Positions 35,987 to 44,445 of a stretch of 64,000 nucleotides of DNA are shown piece by piece. The notes below the pieces were generated by a model. That model worked only from the letters and a program-made list of their open reading frames with translations. It was not told the origin of the DNA and ran no database searches. A program made the position numbers and the translations under genes. This DNA comes from CBDDEC01 sp965226785 (GTDB taxonomy: Bacteria; Chloroflexota; Dehalococcoidia; UBA2979), in contig CBDDEC010000002.1 of NCBI GenBank assembly GCA_965226785.1, forward strand, positions 62,001 through 126,000, written 5' to 3'. Each line of letters opens with the position of its first letter. The first letter of the stretch is position 1.

Positions 35987-36023
35987 GGGCGAACCCACCG
36001 CTGCGTAATCGCCCACAGCCTGC

Positions 36024-36075
36024 GTTTCCCCTGCCATTTCCCTGCCATTTCCCTGCAGTTTCCCTGCAGTTTTTG
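36024..36075 (+). repeat. Short direct repeats beside the att site
   Basis: Four units of TTTCCCTGCCA / TTTCCCTGCAG with about 11-base spacing, between the integrase and the tRNA fragment. Possible integrase arm-type sites, by position only. Confidence 0.6.
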
Positions 36076-36112
36076 ACCCCGTCATCAGCGACACGCGGCC
36101 CGTGACCCGGGT

Positions 36113-36158
36113 CTTCCCAAGCAGAGGGTCGAGGGTTCGAATCCCTTCTCCCGCTCCA
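36113..36158 (+). other. tRNA-Gly(CCC) 3' half, probable attachment site
   Basis: CTTCCCAAGCAGAGGGTCGA continuing through T arm GAGGG-TTCGAAT-CCCTT to CTCCCGCTCCA: the anticodon loop to CCA of tRNA-Gly(CCC). Upstream sequence cannot form the matching 5' half. Half-tRNAs starting at the anticodon loop are typical attL/attR products of tyrosine-recombinase integration. Confidence 0.7.
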
Positions 36159-36225
36159 ACTTCGCCACCACATGGCGAAGAAGCGCCGAGTCACCGGGCT
36201 GAAATCGCCGATCTCGTCGCCCTGC

Positions 36226-36241
36226 GGGGGGGGGGGGGGGG
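36226..36241. repeat. 16-base poly-G tract
   Basis: Uninterrupted G run between the tRNA fragment and the sulfite-oxidase-like gene. Confidence 0.9.
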
Positions 36242-36382
36242 TCGTCCAGAGCGGTCATCCGCCCTCGATCTAAAGCCGACACCGCGCTGGCCAGGAAGAT
36301 GGAGCCCCGGCACTCGCGAATCGTTGCCCATAGCTGCCTGTTTCTCCCCTTGCGACCGCTGGGCGCCGGCGCGCTACCGGCC

Positions 36383-38029
36383 CTAACCCTCGACGGTCAC
36401 GGCAATCGTGTGGTGCCCCGTGGCGCCATCGGGAAACGGCTCCATCTGCTCGGCCGTCTGCACCATGCCGCTGCGATCGATCGCGCGTACCTCGAGGCGG
36501 AACGCGCCCTCGGTGGCGGGCCAGTCGACCACCCACTGACGCCAACTGCTGTCGGACAGCTCCTCGCTCAGAACGGCGTCGATCCATCCGCCTTCCGAAG
36601 GCTGCGCGCCGGGCGATCGCTCGCCTGGCCGAACCTGAACGCCGCTGACGCCGCTCAGCCCGCCCCAGGCGACGCCGGCGACGCGCACGTTGCCGGGCGC
36701 GAGCGTGGCGCCGGCGTGCGGGACGTCGATGCGCGACTGCAGCTTGATCGGCGCCTGCTGGGCCCAGCCTCGCCGCACCCAGTAGGAATCGAAGGAGTCG
36801 AGCGTCGACAGCTCGATCTCGCCGAGCCACTTCGTCGCGGAGACGTAGCCGTAGAGCCCCGGCACGATCAGGCGTGCCGGGAACCCGTGCTCGGCCGGCA
36901 GCGGCTCGCCGTTCATGCCGACTACCACCATCGACTCGCGCCCGTCGAGCGCGACGTCCGTGGGGAAGCCGACGGTGAAACCATCGACGGCGCGCCCGAT
37001 CACCTGCGTGGCGCCGGCCTGAACGCCCGCCTCGCGCAGCAACGTGGGAAGCGGGACGCCGAGCCAGTAGGCGTTCCCGACGAGGCCCTGCCCCACCCTG
37101 TTCGAGACGCACGCGAGGGTCACCGACTCCTCGCGCAGGCTCATTGCGAGGAGTTCGTCGAACGTGAACTCCGCCGGGCGGTCGACCATCCCGGTGAGCT
37201 GGAGCCGCCACCGCGTACTGTCGATGCGGGGTACCGAGAGCGCCGTATCGATGCGGTAGAACTTGCTATTCGGCGTGACGAGCGGCGAGATGCCCGGCAC
37301 CGTGGCGGGTCCGGCGCGGACGACGGGTGCGGGCTCGGGCGTCGGCTCGGGTGTCGGTTCGGGCGTGACGGTCGCGGTCGGCGTTGCCTCGGCGGGCGCG
37401 GTGGCGGTCGGCGGCGGCAGCACGATTGCGGCGCGCTGCGCTTCCACATCGACCGCCGGGCCGATCAGGCGCCGCCCCAGGGGCACCGAGACCGCTGCCG
37501 CCGCCAGCCCGCCGCCGGCGAACTGCAGGAAGCGCCTTCGCCCGAGGCGCTTCTCCTGCGGATCGGGAGGCGCGGCGGCGACCGACGGGCCGGCCTGGGT
37601 CGCTGCGTTGAGCAGCAAGAGGAGCGTCGCGGCCCCAGCGATTCCGGCGGCGAGCGCGGTGGTCCAGGCCTGTGCGGGCGAGGTGAACGGATCGCGGGCC
37701 CCCACGAGCCCGCCGACGAGGGCGAAGACCGCCAAGGCGGCTACGCCGATCGCGCGGTAGCGCATCGCGAGCGGCCCCAGGGCCGCGCCCAGCAGCAACG
37801 AGGTGGCGACGATGCCAACGAGCAGTGCGGGCTTGTCGTTCGTGCCGAAGGTTTCGATCGCCGCGCCGGAGACGGAACGCGGGGAGCTGTCGATGATTAC
37901 GTTTCCGATCGCCACGACCAGCGACTCGCCGTCGACGAGGCGCGCAACGAACTCGGCGACAGCCAGCGCCACCGCCGCGGCGACGAGTCCCGCGACCGCT
38001 CCAGGCCACCACTCGCGAAGTTGCTGCAT
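36383..38029 (-). CDS. Membrane-anchored molybdopterin oxidoreductase, sulfite-oxidase fold
   Basis: 548 residues. Four membrane helices (about 1-145), a twin-arginine-like motif (RLGRRRFLQFAGGG at 161-174) within the chain, and a Thr/Pro linker (about 205-235). The Moco-binding sulfite-oxidase domain (about 250-450) has the molybdenum ligand Cys307 (SVTLACVSNRVGQGLVGNAY) and FPARLIVPGLYGYVSATKWL. A C-terminal dimerisation domain follows (VAGVAWGGLSGVSGVQVR, WVVDWPATEGAFRLEVRAID). The domain faces outside the membrane. The substrate is not defined; sulfite or related oxyanions are typical. No cytochrome partner is adjacent. Confidence 0.9.
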   Translation of the reverse strand: MQQLREWWPGAVAGLVAAAVALAVAEFVARLVDGESLVVAIGNVIIDSSPRSVSGAAIETFGTNDKPALLVGIVATSLLLGAALGPLAMRYRAIGVAALAVFALVGGLVGARDPFTSPAQAWTTALAAGIAGAATLLLLLNAATQAGPSVAAAPPDPQEKRLGRRRFLQFAGGGLAAAAVSVPLGRRLIGPAVDVEAQRAAIVLPPPTATAPAEATPTATVTPEPTPEPTPEPAPVVRAGPATVPGISPLVTPNSKFYRIDTALSVPRIDSTRWRLQLTGMVDRPAEFTFDELLAMSLREESVTLACVSNRVGQGLVGNAYWLGVPLPTLLREAGVQAGATQVIGRAVDGFTVGFPTDVALDGRESMVVVGMNGEPLPAEHGFPARLIVPGLYGYVSATKWLGEIELSTLDSFDSYWVRRGWAQQAPIKLQSRIDVPHAGATLAPGNVRVAGVAWGGLSGVSGVQVRPGERSPGAQPSEGGWIDAVLSEELSDSSWRQWVVDWPATEGAFRLEVRAIDRSGMVQTAEQMEPFPDGATGHHTIAVTVEG

Positions 38030-38556
38030 GCCGACGCCCCTACTCTCGACACCCCGCGGCCGGATCTCGATCCTCTGCCGCCAGCTTCAGCGTAGCGCCG
38101 AATCCTTTCGAAACCCTGACAATCCGCGGCGGGAACCAGGCTCGGGGTACGCGGTCCGCCGCCGAAGACGGCGTTCTTGACGAACCCGATGGAATCGATG
38201 ATCGAGATCGTCCGCGAGCGCGCGTACTCGACGCGAGCGCCGTCTTCGAGAGGGTCGTCGGCAAGCGAGGTGGAGAGCAGCGCCCGCGTCGCGCCGATCG
38301 GCAAGCGCGCAGCGAGAACACAACGCGAGGCATCGCTCTCCCCGTTCACGCCGCGTACCGGCGCACGACAGCCCGTTGCAGGTACTGATCCCGCCGACGC
38401 CGTCAACACCATCATGGACACCCCGGATGGGTCTGCCACAAGCCGATAGCGGGGCGTACCCGTCCCTCGCGAGTGGTCCGCGCAAGTCCTTTCAGCAGCG
38501 CCCCCATCCGTCAAGCGCCCCCGCACATGCTACCGTCCCGCCATGTCCGGCTGGCC
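38030..38556. other. No clear gene; possible remnant
   Basis: About 530 bases. A minus-strand frame contains ARSRTISIIDSIGFVKNAVF, which looks protein-like, but it overlaps the oxidoreductase start in another frame and has no good start codon. It may be a decayed gene. An IS-A terminal repeat closes the region at 38557. Confidence 0.35.
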
Positions 38557-39674
38557 GTGGGACGGCAAAACCTCATGCGGCCCACCGGTACTCATGATGC
38601 AAGCCTCCTAGCACCGGCTTGCTGACGACTCGCTGACTCGGCGTCCGCTGCACCGGCGAGCGTCCCTCCGGAGAGTCGAGCGCCAATGATCGATGCGGAC
38701 GCATCGCGTTGTAGTGCTGGACGTACTCACCAAGCACCCGCCGGAGATGTTGTTCGTTGACCGCGATGACATGGTCGAGACACTCGCGCCTGAGCGTCCC
38801 GATCACCCGCTCGGCGATGGCGTTGGCGTTCGGCGCGCGCACCGGAGTCAGAATCGTCTCGATCCCGATCCGTCGAGCGCGTGCGATGAAGTCTCCGCCA
38901 TAGCTACGGTCGCGGTCTCGGATGAGGAACCCTGGCTGCTGACCCCAGGCGGTCGCCTCGATCATCTGCTGCCAGATCCAGGGCGCGTTCGGATGCTCCG
39001 TGACGTTCCAGTGCCGGATGCGGCGCCGGTCGTGGTCGATCACGATGAGCACGTAGAGCGTGCGGAAGGCGAGCGTCTGGACCGTGAACAGATCGGCGGC
39101 CCAGATGCTGGACGCGTGGTTGCGGAGAAACGTGCGCCACGACTGGCTCGGGGGGCGCCGCAGCGCTTGCCGGCGGTAGCGACTCACGGTGCGGGCGCTG
39201 ACCTCGAAGCCAAGGGCACGCAGCTCGCCGACGATGCGGACGGCGCCCCACCGCGGATGCTCAGTGGCGATGCGGACGATCAGCTGTCGCAGCTCTGCGG
39301 GAATCCGGGGTCGTCCGGAGCGGCGACGACTCTTCCAGCGCCAGTAGGCGCGCCAAGCAGAACGATGCCAGCGCACCACCGTGTCCGGCTCGACCATCAC
39401 GAGCGTGCCTCGCCAGCCGGACCAACCACGTGCCAGCTGTGACCAGAGTCGGCGGTCGTGGCGACGGAGCCGCGGTCGACGACGGCCCCGGGTGTAGACG
39501 GCGAGCTGATGCCGCAGCGCCAAGTTCTCGAGGACGAGATCTCGGCGGGCGCGGACCGATGCGAAGAGTGCTGCGACAAGCAGACGGAGGTAGAGCACAG
39601 ACGAGCCTCTCGTGGCTCGCCGATACTCTGCTATCTCAGCATCGAACCGCACGGATCAAGTTTTGCCGTCCCAC
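38557..39674 (-). mobile_element. IS-A, complete (1,118 bp)
   Basis: GTGGGACGGCAAAACC ... GTTTTGCCGTCCCAC with perfect 15-base terminal match around one intact transposase. Confidence 0.92.
38573..39652 (-). CDS. IS-A integrase-core DDE transposase (intact)
   Basis: 359 residues with the same domain order and catalytic Asp187/Asp246/Glu281 as the 32.4-kb copy and nearly identical to the 46.5-kb copy. The start codon MRFDAEIAEYRR lies about 22 bases inside the terminal repeat. This copy and the 46.5-kb copy are the best candidates for the active source of IS-A and possibly of the MITEs. Confidence 0.92.
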   Translation of the reverse strand: MRFDAEIAEYRRATRGSSVLYLRLLVAALFASVRARRDLVLENLALRHQLAVYTRGRRRPRLRRHDRRLWSQLARGWSGWRGTLVMVEPDTVVRWHRSAWRAYWRWKSRRRSGRPRIPAELRQLIVRIATEHPRWGAVRIVGELRALGFEVSARTVSRYRRQALRRPPSQSWRTFLRNHASSIWAADLFTVQTLAFRTLYVLIVIDHDRRRIRHWNVTEHPNAPWIWQQMIEATAWGQQPGFLIRDRDRSYGGDFIARARRIGIETILTPVRAPNANAIAERVIGTLRRECLDHVIAVNEQHLRRVLGEYVQHYNAMRPHRSLALDSPEGRSPVQRTPSQRVVSKPVLGGLHHEYRWAA

Positions 39675-39754
39675 GGGATGATAGAACCGCAATTGCACGC
39701 CCCCTTTCCAGGAGCAGGCCGCAGCATAGCTCAGGTGATGCAAAATCGACTGCT

Positions 39755-39849
39755 GTGGGGCACGAAAACCTCATCCGCCGTATCCGCGAGGCGCGCCGCT
39801 GACTCCGAAACGCTGAAATCATGGGCTGGATGGAATATTGCCGCCCCAC
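39755..39849. mobile_element. MITE-2, copy b (95 bp)
   Basis: Identical in length and ends to the copies at 40198 and 57951. Preceded by about 80 bases of unidentified DNA after the IS-A. Confidence 0.87.
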
Positions 39850-39935
39850 GGGAGGTGGGGGCCGCCGGTATCTGCTACTACGCGCTGTTCTCGACCTTCC
39901 CGCTCGCGCTGCTGTTCCTCGCGATCAGCCCTGTG
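39850..39935 (+). pseudogene. YihY-type membrane protein fragment
   Basis: VGAAGICYYALFSTFPLALL FLAIS (split) matches the opening motif of the YihY protein at 26.6 kb (AAGISYYVLFSIFPLALLFL) but is not identical, so it is a remnant of a second homologue. It begins at MITE-2 and diverges at SPVER. Confidence 0.75.
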
Positions 39936-40197
39936 GAGCGCTGATTGTCACGGGGAATGGTCAAGCAGCAAGCAGCTCCGTGAGGTCCCGATCGAACTGG
40001 AACTCGCATCCGTGCTGGGGGGCCTCCCCGTCGCCTATCCCGGTGCCAGACCTCGCCGCCAACGCTGCGTCGGAAACCCGCGGGCGAAGGTCATCAAGGA
40101 CGTGGATGCCGCACAGCTGCTCCAGAACAGCCCGGATCGCGACACCCTGACGGCGGGCGCCCGCTTCTTCCGCCACGACTCCGGGCGGTCGGCGGCT
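39936..40197. other. Unidentified remnant between two MITE-2 copies
   Basis: One plus frame reads LASVLGGLPVAYPGARPRRQ and VIKDVDAAQLLQNSPDRD. It has some protein character but no start, stop context or recognised family. Confidence 0.3.
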
Positions 40198-40292
40198 GTG
40201 GGGCACGAAAACCTCATCCGCCGTATCCGCGAGGCGCGCCGCTGACTCCGAAACGCTGAAATCATGGGCTGGATGGAATATTGCCGCCCCAC
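40198..40292. mobile_element. MITE-2, copy c (95 bp)
   Basis: GTGGGGCACGAAAACC to TATTGCCGCCCCAC. It appears identical to copy b, 443 bases away in the same orientation. Confidence 0.87.
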
Positions 40293-40371
40293 GGGTCTCC
40301 TCGCGGCGCGGGGACAGTCCTGGCAACTGCATCCTAGCCCCGAGTCGAGGGACATGAGACAGAGCGGAAGC

Positions 40372-41649
40372 TCACGCCGCCAGCGTGGGTCGGGTACGGA
40401 AGTCACCACGCCTGAGGATGAAGCGGAGCTCGGCGACGGCGAGGATCGCGACCAGGAAGACGACGAGCCAGATCAGCGCTGGGATCACGAGGAGCGGGCG
40501 CACGCCGACCGAGTCCGCCAGACCTCCGAACAGCAGGTTCACCATCGCCATGTGTCCAGCAGCCAGCATGGTGTAGATCGCCATCACCCGGCCGCGTAGC
40601 GCATCCGGCACCACCTGCTGCACGAGCGTTTGCGAGATCGCCATGTACACCGCCTGTGAGCCGCCGGCGAGCGCCGCTCCGACGACGGCAGCCGCGGGAC
40701 TACCGGCGGTGCCAAGGACCAGCATGGAGAGACCGCTGGCGACACCCACCAACATGAACGTGTACCCCCGCAGGGCCTGGCGGCGAAGCAGTGCTAGGGC
40801 CAGCGTTCCGGCAATGGCGCCGGCACCCAACCCCATCACGATCGCGCTGAAGAGACGTTCATCACCGCCGAGATCAGTCGCGAGGCGGGGAAGCATCGCG
40901 TTGAAGGCCATCGTGCAGGCGCAGTGCGGTGCGATCAGACCGATGATCAGTGCCAGACGGGTGTCGCGTATGACATGGGTGAGCCCCTGACCGAACTCGG
41001 TGGCGAGAAGGCGAACGCTCGCTGGGCGCTGCTCGGCAGGAGCGCTCCAGCGGAACTCGATTCGCGCGATCAGTGCCAACGTCGCCAGCAAGATCACGGC
41101 GGAGAGGGCGAACACGTACCCAGCGCCGAAGAAATAGAGCAGAGCTCCGCCGACGAGGGGGCCGAAGAATCTCGACCCGTGCTGAGCGATCCCGCTGAGT
41201 GCGACCGCGTTCAGAAGGTGATCGGGCGGGACGAGGTTCGCGAGGAGTGCGCGCTGCGACGGCTGCGTGAACGCGCCCGCCATCCCCTGCACGGCCGCAA
41301 GTACCACGATGTGCCAGACCTCGACCACCCCCGAGATCGTAATGACCGCCAGAGCCGCCGAGGCGGTCACGGAGATCGTGATCCCGCCGAGCACGAGCGT
41401 TCGGCGGTCGACCCGATCGGCGAGCGCTCCGCCAAACGGACCGACAATGATGCTCTGCACCATCGCAGCGAAGGTGACCACGCCGACCGCGAAAGACGAC
41501 CCGGTCAGGTCGAACACGAGCCAGGCACGCGCGAGCAACAGAGCGAATTGAGATGCGGCCGTGAAGAACGTGCTGAAGAAAAGACGGCGATAGTCGGGAG
41601 ACTGCAGGGCCGGAAGGCGTTCGAGAAGCGGGGTCTGGAGCGCTGTCAT
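40372..41649 (-). CDS. MFS exporter (DHA3/EntS-like)
   Basis: 425 residues with about 12 hydrophobic helices. MFS signature motifs between helices 2 and 3 (GGALADRVDRRTLVLGG) and the repeat-half equivalent (RGRVMAIYTMLAAGHMAMVN LLFGGLADSVGVRP, split). AGAFTQPSQRALLANLVPPD is typical of DHA3-group drug or siderophore exporters. Proton-driven efflux is the expected role; the substrate is unknown. Single gene, no regulator adjacent. Confidence 0.88.
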   Translation of the reverse strand: MTALQTPLLERLPALQSPDYRRLFFSTFFTAASQFALLLARAWLVFDLTGSSFAVGVVTFAAMVQSIIVGPFGGALADRVDRRTLVLGGITISVTASAALAVITISGVVEVWHIVVLAAVQGMAGAFTQPSQRALLANLVPPDHLLNAVALSGIAQHGSRFFGPLVGGALLYFFGAGYVFALSAVILLATLALIARIEFRWSAPAEQRPASVRLLATEFGQGLTHVIRDTRLALIIGLIAPHCACTMAFNAMLPRLATDLGGDERLFSAIVMGLGAGAIAGTLALALLRRQALRGYTFMLVGVASGLSMLVLGTAGSPAAAVVGAALAGGSQAVYMAISQTLVQQVVPDALRGRVMAIYTMLAAGHMAMVNLLFGGLADSVGVRPLLVIPALIWLVVFLVAILAVAELRFILRRGDFRTRPTLAA

Positions 41650-41933
41650 CCGGAGACTGTAAGTCCTCGCGTGTCACAATCTTGGCGCGACGCAACACGT
41701 CGGGTGAGACCACCGCCAACCAGCCCGGTCTCTCATGCGGCGCACCACGGCGCCGCGAACGCGCGCCTGAGCCCGTTGGGAGATCGCCCCGAACGCCTCG
41801 AGGTCGCGCACGATTAGTGGGACCAAGGTCCCTGCTCACACGTACCGCCACTGCGCGCTTGTAACGCCGACGGCAGCGCAGCGCTACACTCGCGCGGCTG
41901 CCTCGCAGCATGCGCCGTCGCCGGCGGTCAGAA
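41650..41933. other. No gene seen
   Basis: Upstream region of the MFS gene, presumably with its promoter. No conserved reading frame or repeat is recognised. Confidence 0.4.
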
Positions 41934-42048
41934 CTAAGGGGAGGACAACCAGAAGATCTTCTCCCTAAATGGCACTCCGTCGTCGTCGTTCATCTGATCC
42001 CAGACCTCGACGATGCGCCATGTCGCCGACGTGTCCGTTCCAGGACCC
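41934..42048 (-). pseudogene. C-terminal fragment of an unknown protein
   Basis: The minus strand reads DTSATWRIVEVWDQMNDDDG VPFREKIFWLSSP (split) to a TAG at 41934. Protein-like, with its N-terminal part removed by IS-A at 42049. Family unknown. Confidence 0.4.
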
Positions 42049-42610
42049 GTGGGACGGCAAAACCTCATGCGGCCCACCGATACTCATGATGCAAGCCTCC
42101 TAGCACCGGCTTGCTGACGACTCGCTGACTCGGCGTCCGCTGCACCGGCGAGCGTCCCTCCGGAGAGTCGAGCGACAATGATCGATGCGGCCGCATCGCG
42201 TTGTAGTGCTGGACGTACTCACCAAGCACCCGCCGGAGATATTGTTCGTTGACCGCGATGACATGGTCGAGACACTCGCGCCTGAGCGTGCCGATGACGC
42301 GCTCGGCGATGGCGTTGGCATTCGGCGCGTGCACCGGAGTCAGAATCGTCTCGATCCCGATCCGTCGAGCGCGTGCGATGAAGTCTCCGCCATAGCTACG
42401 GTCGCGGTCTCGGATCAGGAACCCTGGCTGCTGACCCCAGGCGGTCGCCTCGATCATCTGCTGCCAGATCCAGGGCGCGTTCGGATGCTCCGTGACGTTC
42501 CAGTGCCGGATGCGGCGCCGGTCGTGGTCGATCACGATGAGCACGTAGAGCGTGCGGAAGGCGAGCGTCTGGACCGTGAACAGATCGGCGGCCCAGATGC
42601 TGGACGCGTC
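42049..42610 (-). pseudogene. IS-A copy, C-terminal half
   Basis: Terminal repeat and residues about 183-359 with intact frame, all three catalytic residues included. Cut at 42610 by the terminal repeat of another IS-A copy in the same orientation. Confidence 0.88.
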
Positions 42611-42779
42611 GTGGGACGGCAAAACCTCATGCGGCCCACCGATACTCATGATGCAAGCCTCCTAGCACCGGCTTGCTGACGACTCGCTGACTCGGCGTCC
42701 GCTGCACCGGCGAGCGTCCCTCCGGAGAGTCGAGCGACAATGAGCGATGCGGACGCATCGCGTTGTAGTGCTGGACGTC
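42611..42779 (-). mobile_element. IS-A end fragment
   Basis: Terminal repeat plus the last roughly 50 codons, cut by MITE-1 at 42780 after CTGGACGTC. Confidence 0.87.
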
Positions 42780-42899
42780 GTGGGGAGGCAAAACTAGATC
42801 GTGAGCGATCCAGGGAGCTTCCAGGAGAGACTTAGCCGGTCCTCCTCCTGGGGGGGCCAGGCTCAGTCAGGATCGCGCGGATGAATATTGCCGCCCCAC
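42780..42899. mobile_element. MITE-1, copy c (120 bp)
   Basis: Same ends as copies a and b, with an internal run of 7 G (42850-42856). Confidence 0.87.
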
Positions 42900-42902
42900 G
42901 GG

Positions 42903-43076
42903 TCACGTTCGCCCGACCGGTGCGTGCCAGATGGACTCGGAGGCGCGGCCGACAGATCAGAGCGAGAGCAGCCGAAGCGCCAGTCAGAATCTGGGGTCAG
43001 ACCGAGCCCGGGAGCCCACCCGGCACCGTAAACACTCGCCGCCTAGTGGTGGCTGGGCGTCGTACCGATCATCCCT
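42903..43076 (-). mobile_element. IS110 (24.7-kb type) left-end noncoding fragment without transposase
   Basis: Inverted copy of 24411-24582 with one mismatch noticed (AAACACTCG against AAACGCTCG). It lies directly against the IS6 end at 43077 and is cut by MITE-1 on the other side. Conservation without the gene suits a noncoding functional end. Confidence 0.85.
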
Positions 43077-44008
43077 GTCAGATCTCAGGGCACGCCGGCC
43101 TCGGCTAGCCTCATCCACGGAACGGTGAGGGGACGCTGATGGCTTGTCCAGACTGTGCATCCACGGCGACGACGAGGCGCAAGGGCCGCACCGCGCTCGG
43201 CTACCGGCGGTTCCGCTGCCGGGCCTGCCGGCGGCGCTTCAACGAGCGGACCGGCACGCCCTTCAACGATCTGCAGTACCCAACGGACATCGTGCTGCTC
43301 GCCGTGCTCTGGCGTCTCCGCTACAAGCTGGGCTTCCGCGACGTCGCTGAGCTGCTCCTCCAGCGCAGCTTCGAGGTCACGCACGAGACGATCCGCGCCT
43401 GGGAGGTCCGCTTCGCCCCGCTGCTCGCGGACCAGCTGCGAGCGAAGCGGCGCGGCCAGGCCGGCGGCTCCTGGTACCTGGACGAGACCTACGTGAAGGT
43501 CGCCGGGCGCTGGTGCTATCTCTACCGCGCCATCGACCGCGAGGGGGTGCTCCTCGACTCCATGCTCAGCGAGCACCGGGACAAGCACGCCGCCCGGCGC
43601 TTCCTCCGGCGACTCGTCGAGGTGACCGCGCGCAAGCCGCAGCGCGTCACCACGGACCAGCATCCGCCGCACCGCAGAGCGATCCGCTGGATCCTGGGAC
43701 GGAAGGTCGTGCACCGGACGAATCCATACCTCAACAACCTCACGGAACAGGACCACCGCGCGGTGAAGCAGCGCTATTACCCGATGCTCGGTTTCGGGAG
43801 CTTCGCCTCAGCGGCACGCTTCTGCTCGGCGTTTGAGGAGCTCCGCCAGTACTTGCGCGCTCGCGGTCGCCGCGGCGAGGTCGTCCCCCTGGCCGAGCGG
43901 CGACGACGCTTCGTCGGGCGCTGGCATGCACTGATCGCCGAAATGGCGGCGGCGTAGACAGGCAGTGAGGGGGCTTCACTGCGCGTCATCCGTGCCCTGA
44001 GTTCTGAC
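43077..44008 (+). mobile_element. IS6-family element, complete (copy f)
   Basis: Ends GTCAGATCTCAGGGCAC and GTGCCCTGAGTTCTGAC (16 of 17 bases inverted) around one intact transposase. The most diverged of the IS6 copies here. Confidence 0.88.
43139..43957 (+). CDS. IS6-family DDE transposase (copy f)
   Basis: 272 residues. Zinc ribbon MACPDCAS...CRACRRRF; catalytic Asp (SWYLDETYVKVAGRWCYLYR), Asp (VTTDQHPPHRRAIRW), Glu (LTEQDHRAVKQRYYP). The second Asp context is QHPPH rather than LHPAY as in the other copies. ATG 43139 follows GTGAGGGGACGCTG. Confidence 0.92.
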   Translation: MACPDCASTATTRRKGRTALGYRRFRCRACRRRFNERTGTPFNDLQYPTDIVLLAVLWRLRYKLGFRDVAELLLQRSFEVTHETIRAWEVRFAPLLADQLRAKRRGQAGGSWYLDETYVKVAGRWCYLYRAIDREGVLLDSMLSEHRDKHAARRFLRRLVEVTARKPQRVTTDQHPPHRRAIRWILGRKVVHRTNPYLNNLTEQDHRAVKQRYYPMLGFGSFASAARFCSAFEELRQYLRARGRRGEVVPLAERRRRFVGRWHALIAEMAAA

Positions 44009-44182
44009 AGAACCGTTGCAACCAGCCTGAGTTAGGGGTTGACCTTCTCTTCAGCTGTGAATGCGCAGCGAGGACTAACTCCTGATTCCGTGGCGGACGC
44101 AGACTCGAACCATCCAGGTTCTCGCAGCGTCTTACTCAATAGAGGCGTAGAGCAGAGTCAACCAGGAGAAAGGAAATAGGTC

Positions 44183-44414
44183 ATGCGGCCAGTGATTGCA
44201 AAGCGGCAGGGGATTGGGTCCACGGCCGTACGAGCAGCCGTATTGAGCCTCGCGCTCATGGTGGGTGTCCTCTGGTGGGGACCCCGGGCAGGTCCACGCG
44301 TGTAAGTGTGCGCAACCTGGGACTCCTTCCGAAGAGCTGGAGAAGTTTTCTGCAGTTTTCGCGGGGAGAGCAGTCTCGATCCAACACTCCTATGATCCCA
44401 AGGCAGCGTCTGTC
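44183..44414 (+). pseudogene. TIMP-like LPxTG protein, N-terminal part (frameshifted, split by IS3)
   Basis: ATG 44183 (AGGAGAAAGGAAA upstream) starts a signal peptide (VRAAVLSLALMVGVLWWG). One base too many near 44288 stops that frame. The other frame continues HACKCAQPGTPSEELEKFSA VFAGRAVSI (split), the Cys-x-Cys start of a TIMP/netrin-like domain (CxC at the mature N-terminus), to AASV where IS3 begins. Confidence 0.75.
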
Positions 44415-44445
44415 TGAACCGCCCCGGGTTTAGTGGAGACTCGGT

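Noticed and set aside
36299..38095. Long plus-strand open frame opposite the sulfite-oxidase-like gene
   Set aside because: Arg/Gly/Arg-rich shadow of a GC-rich gene; the minus strand has the catalytic Cys, Tat-like motif and family signatures.
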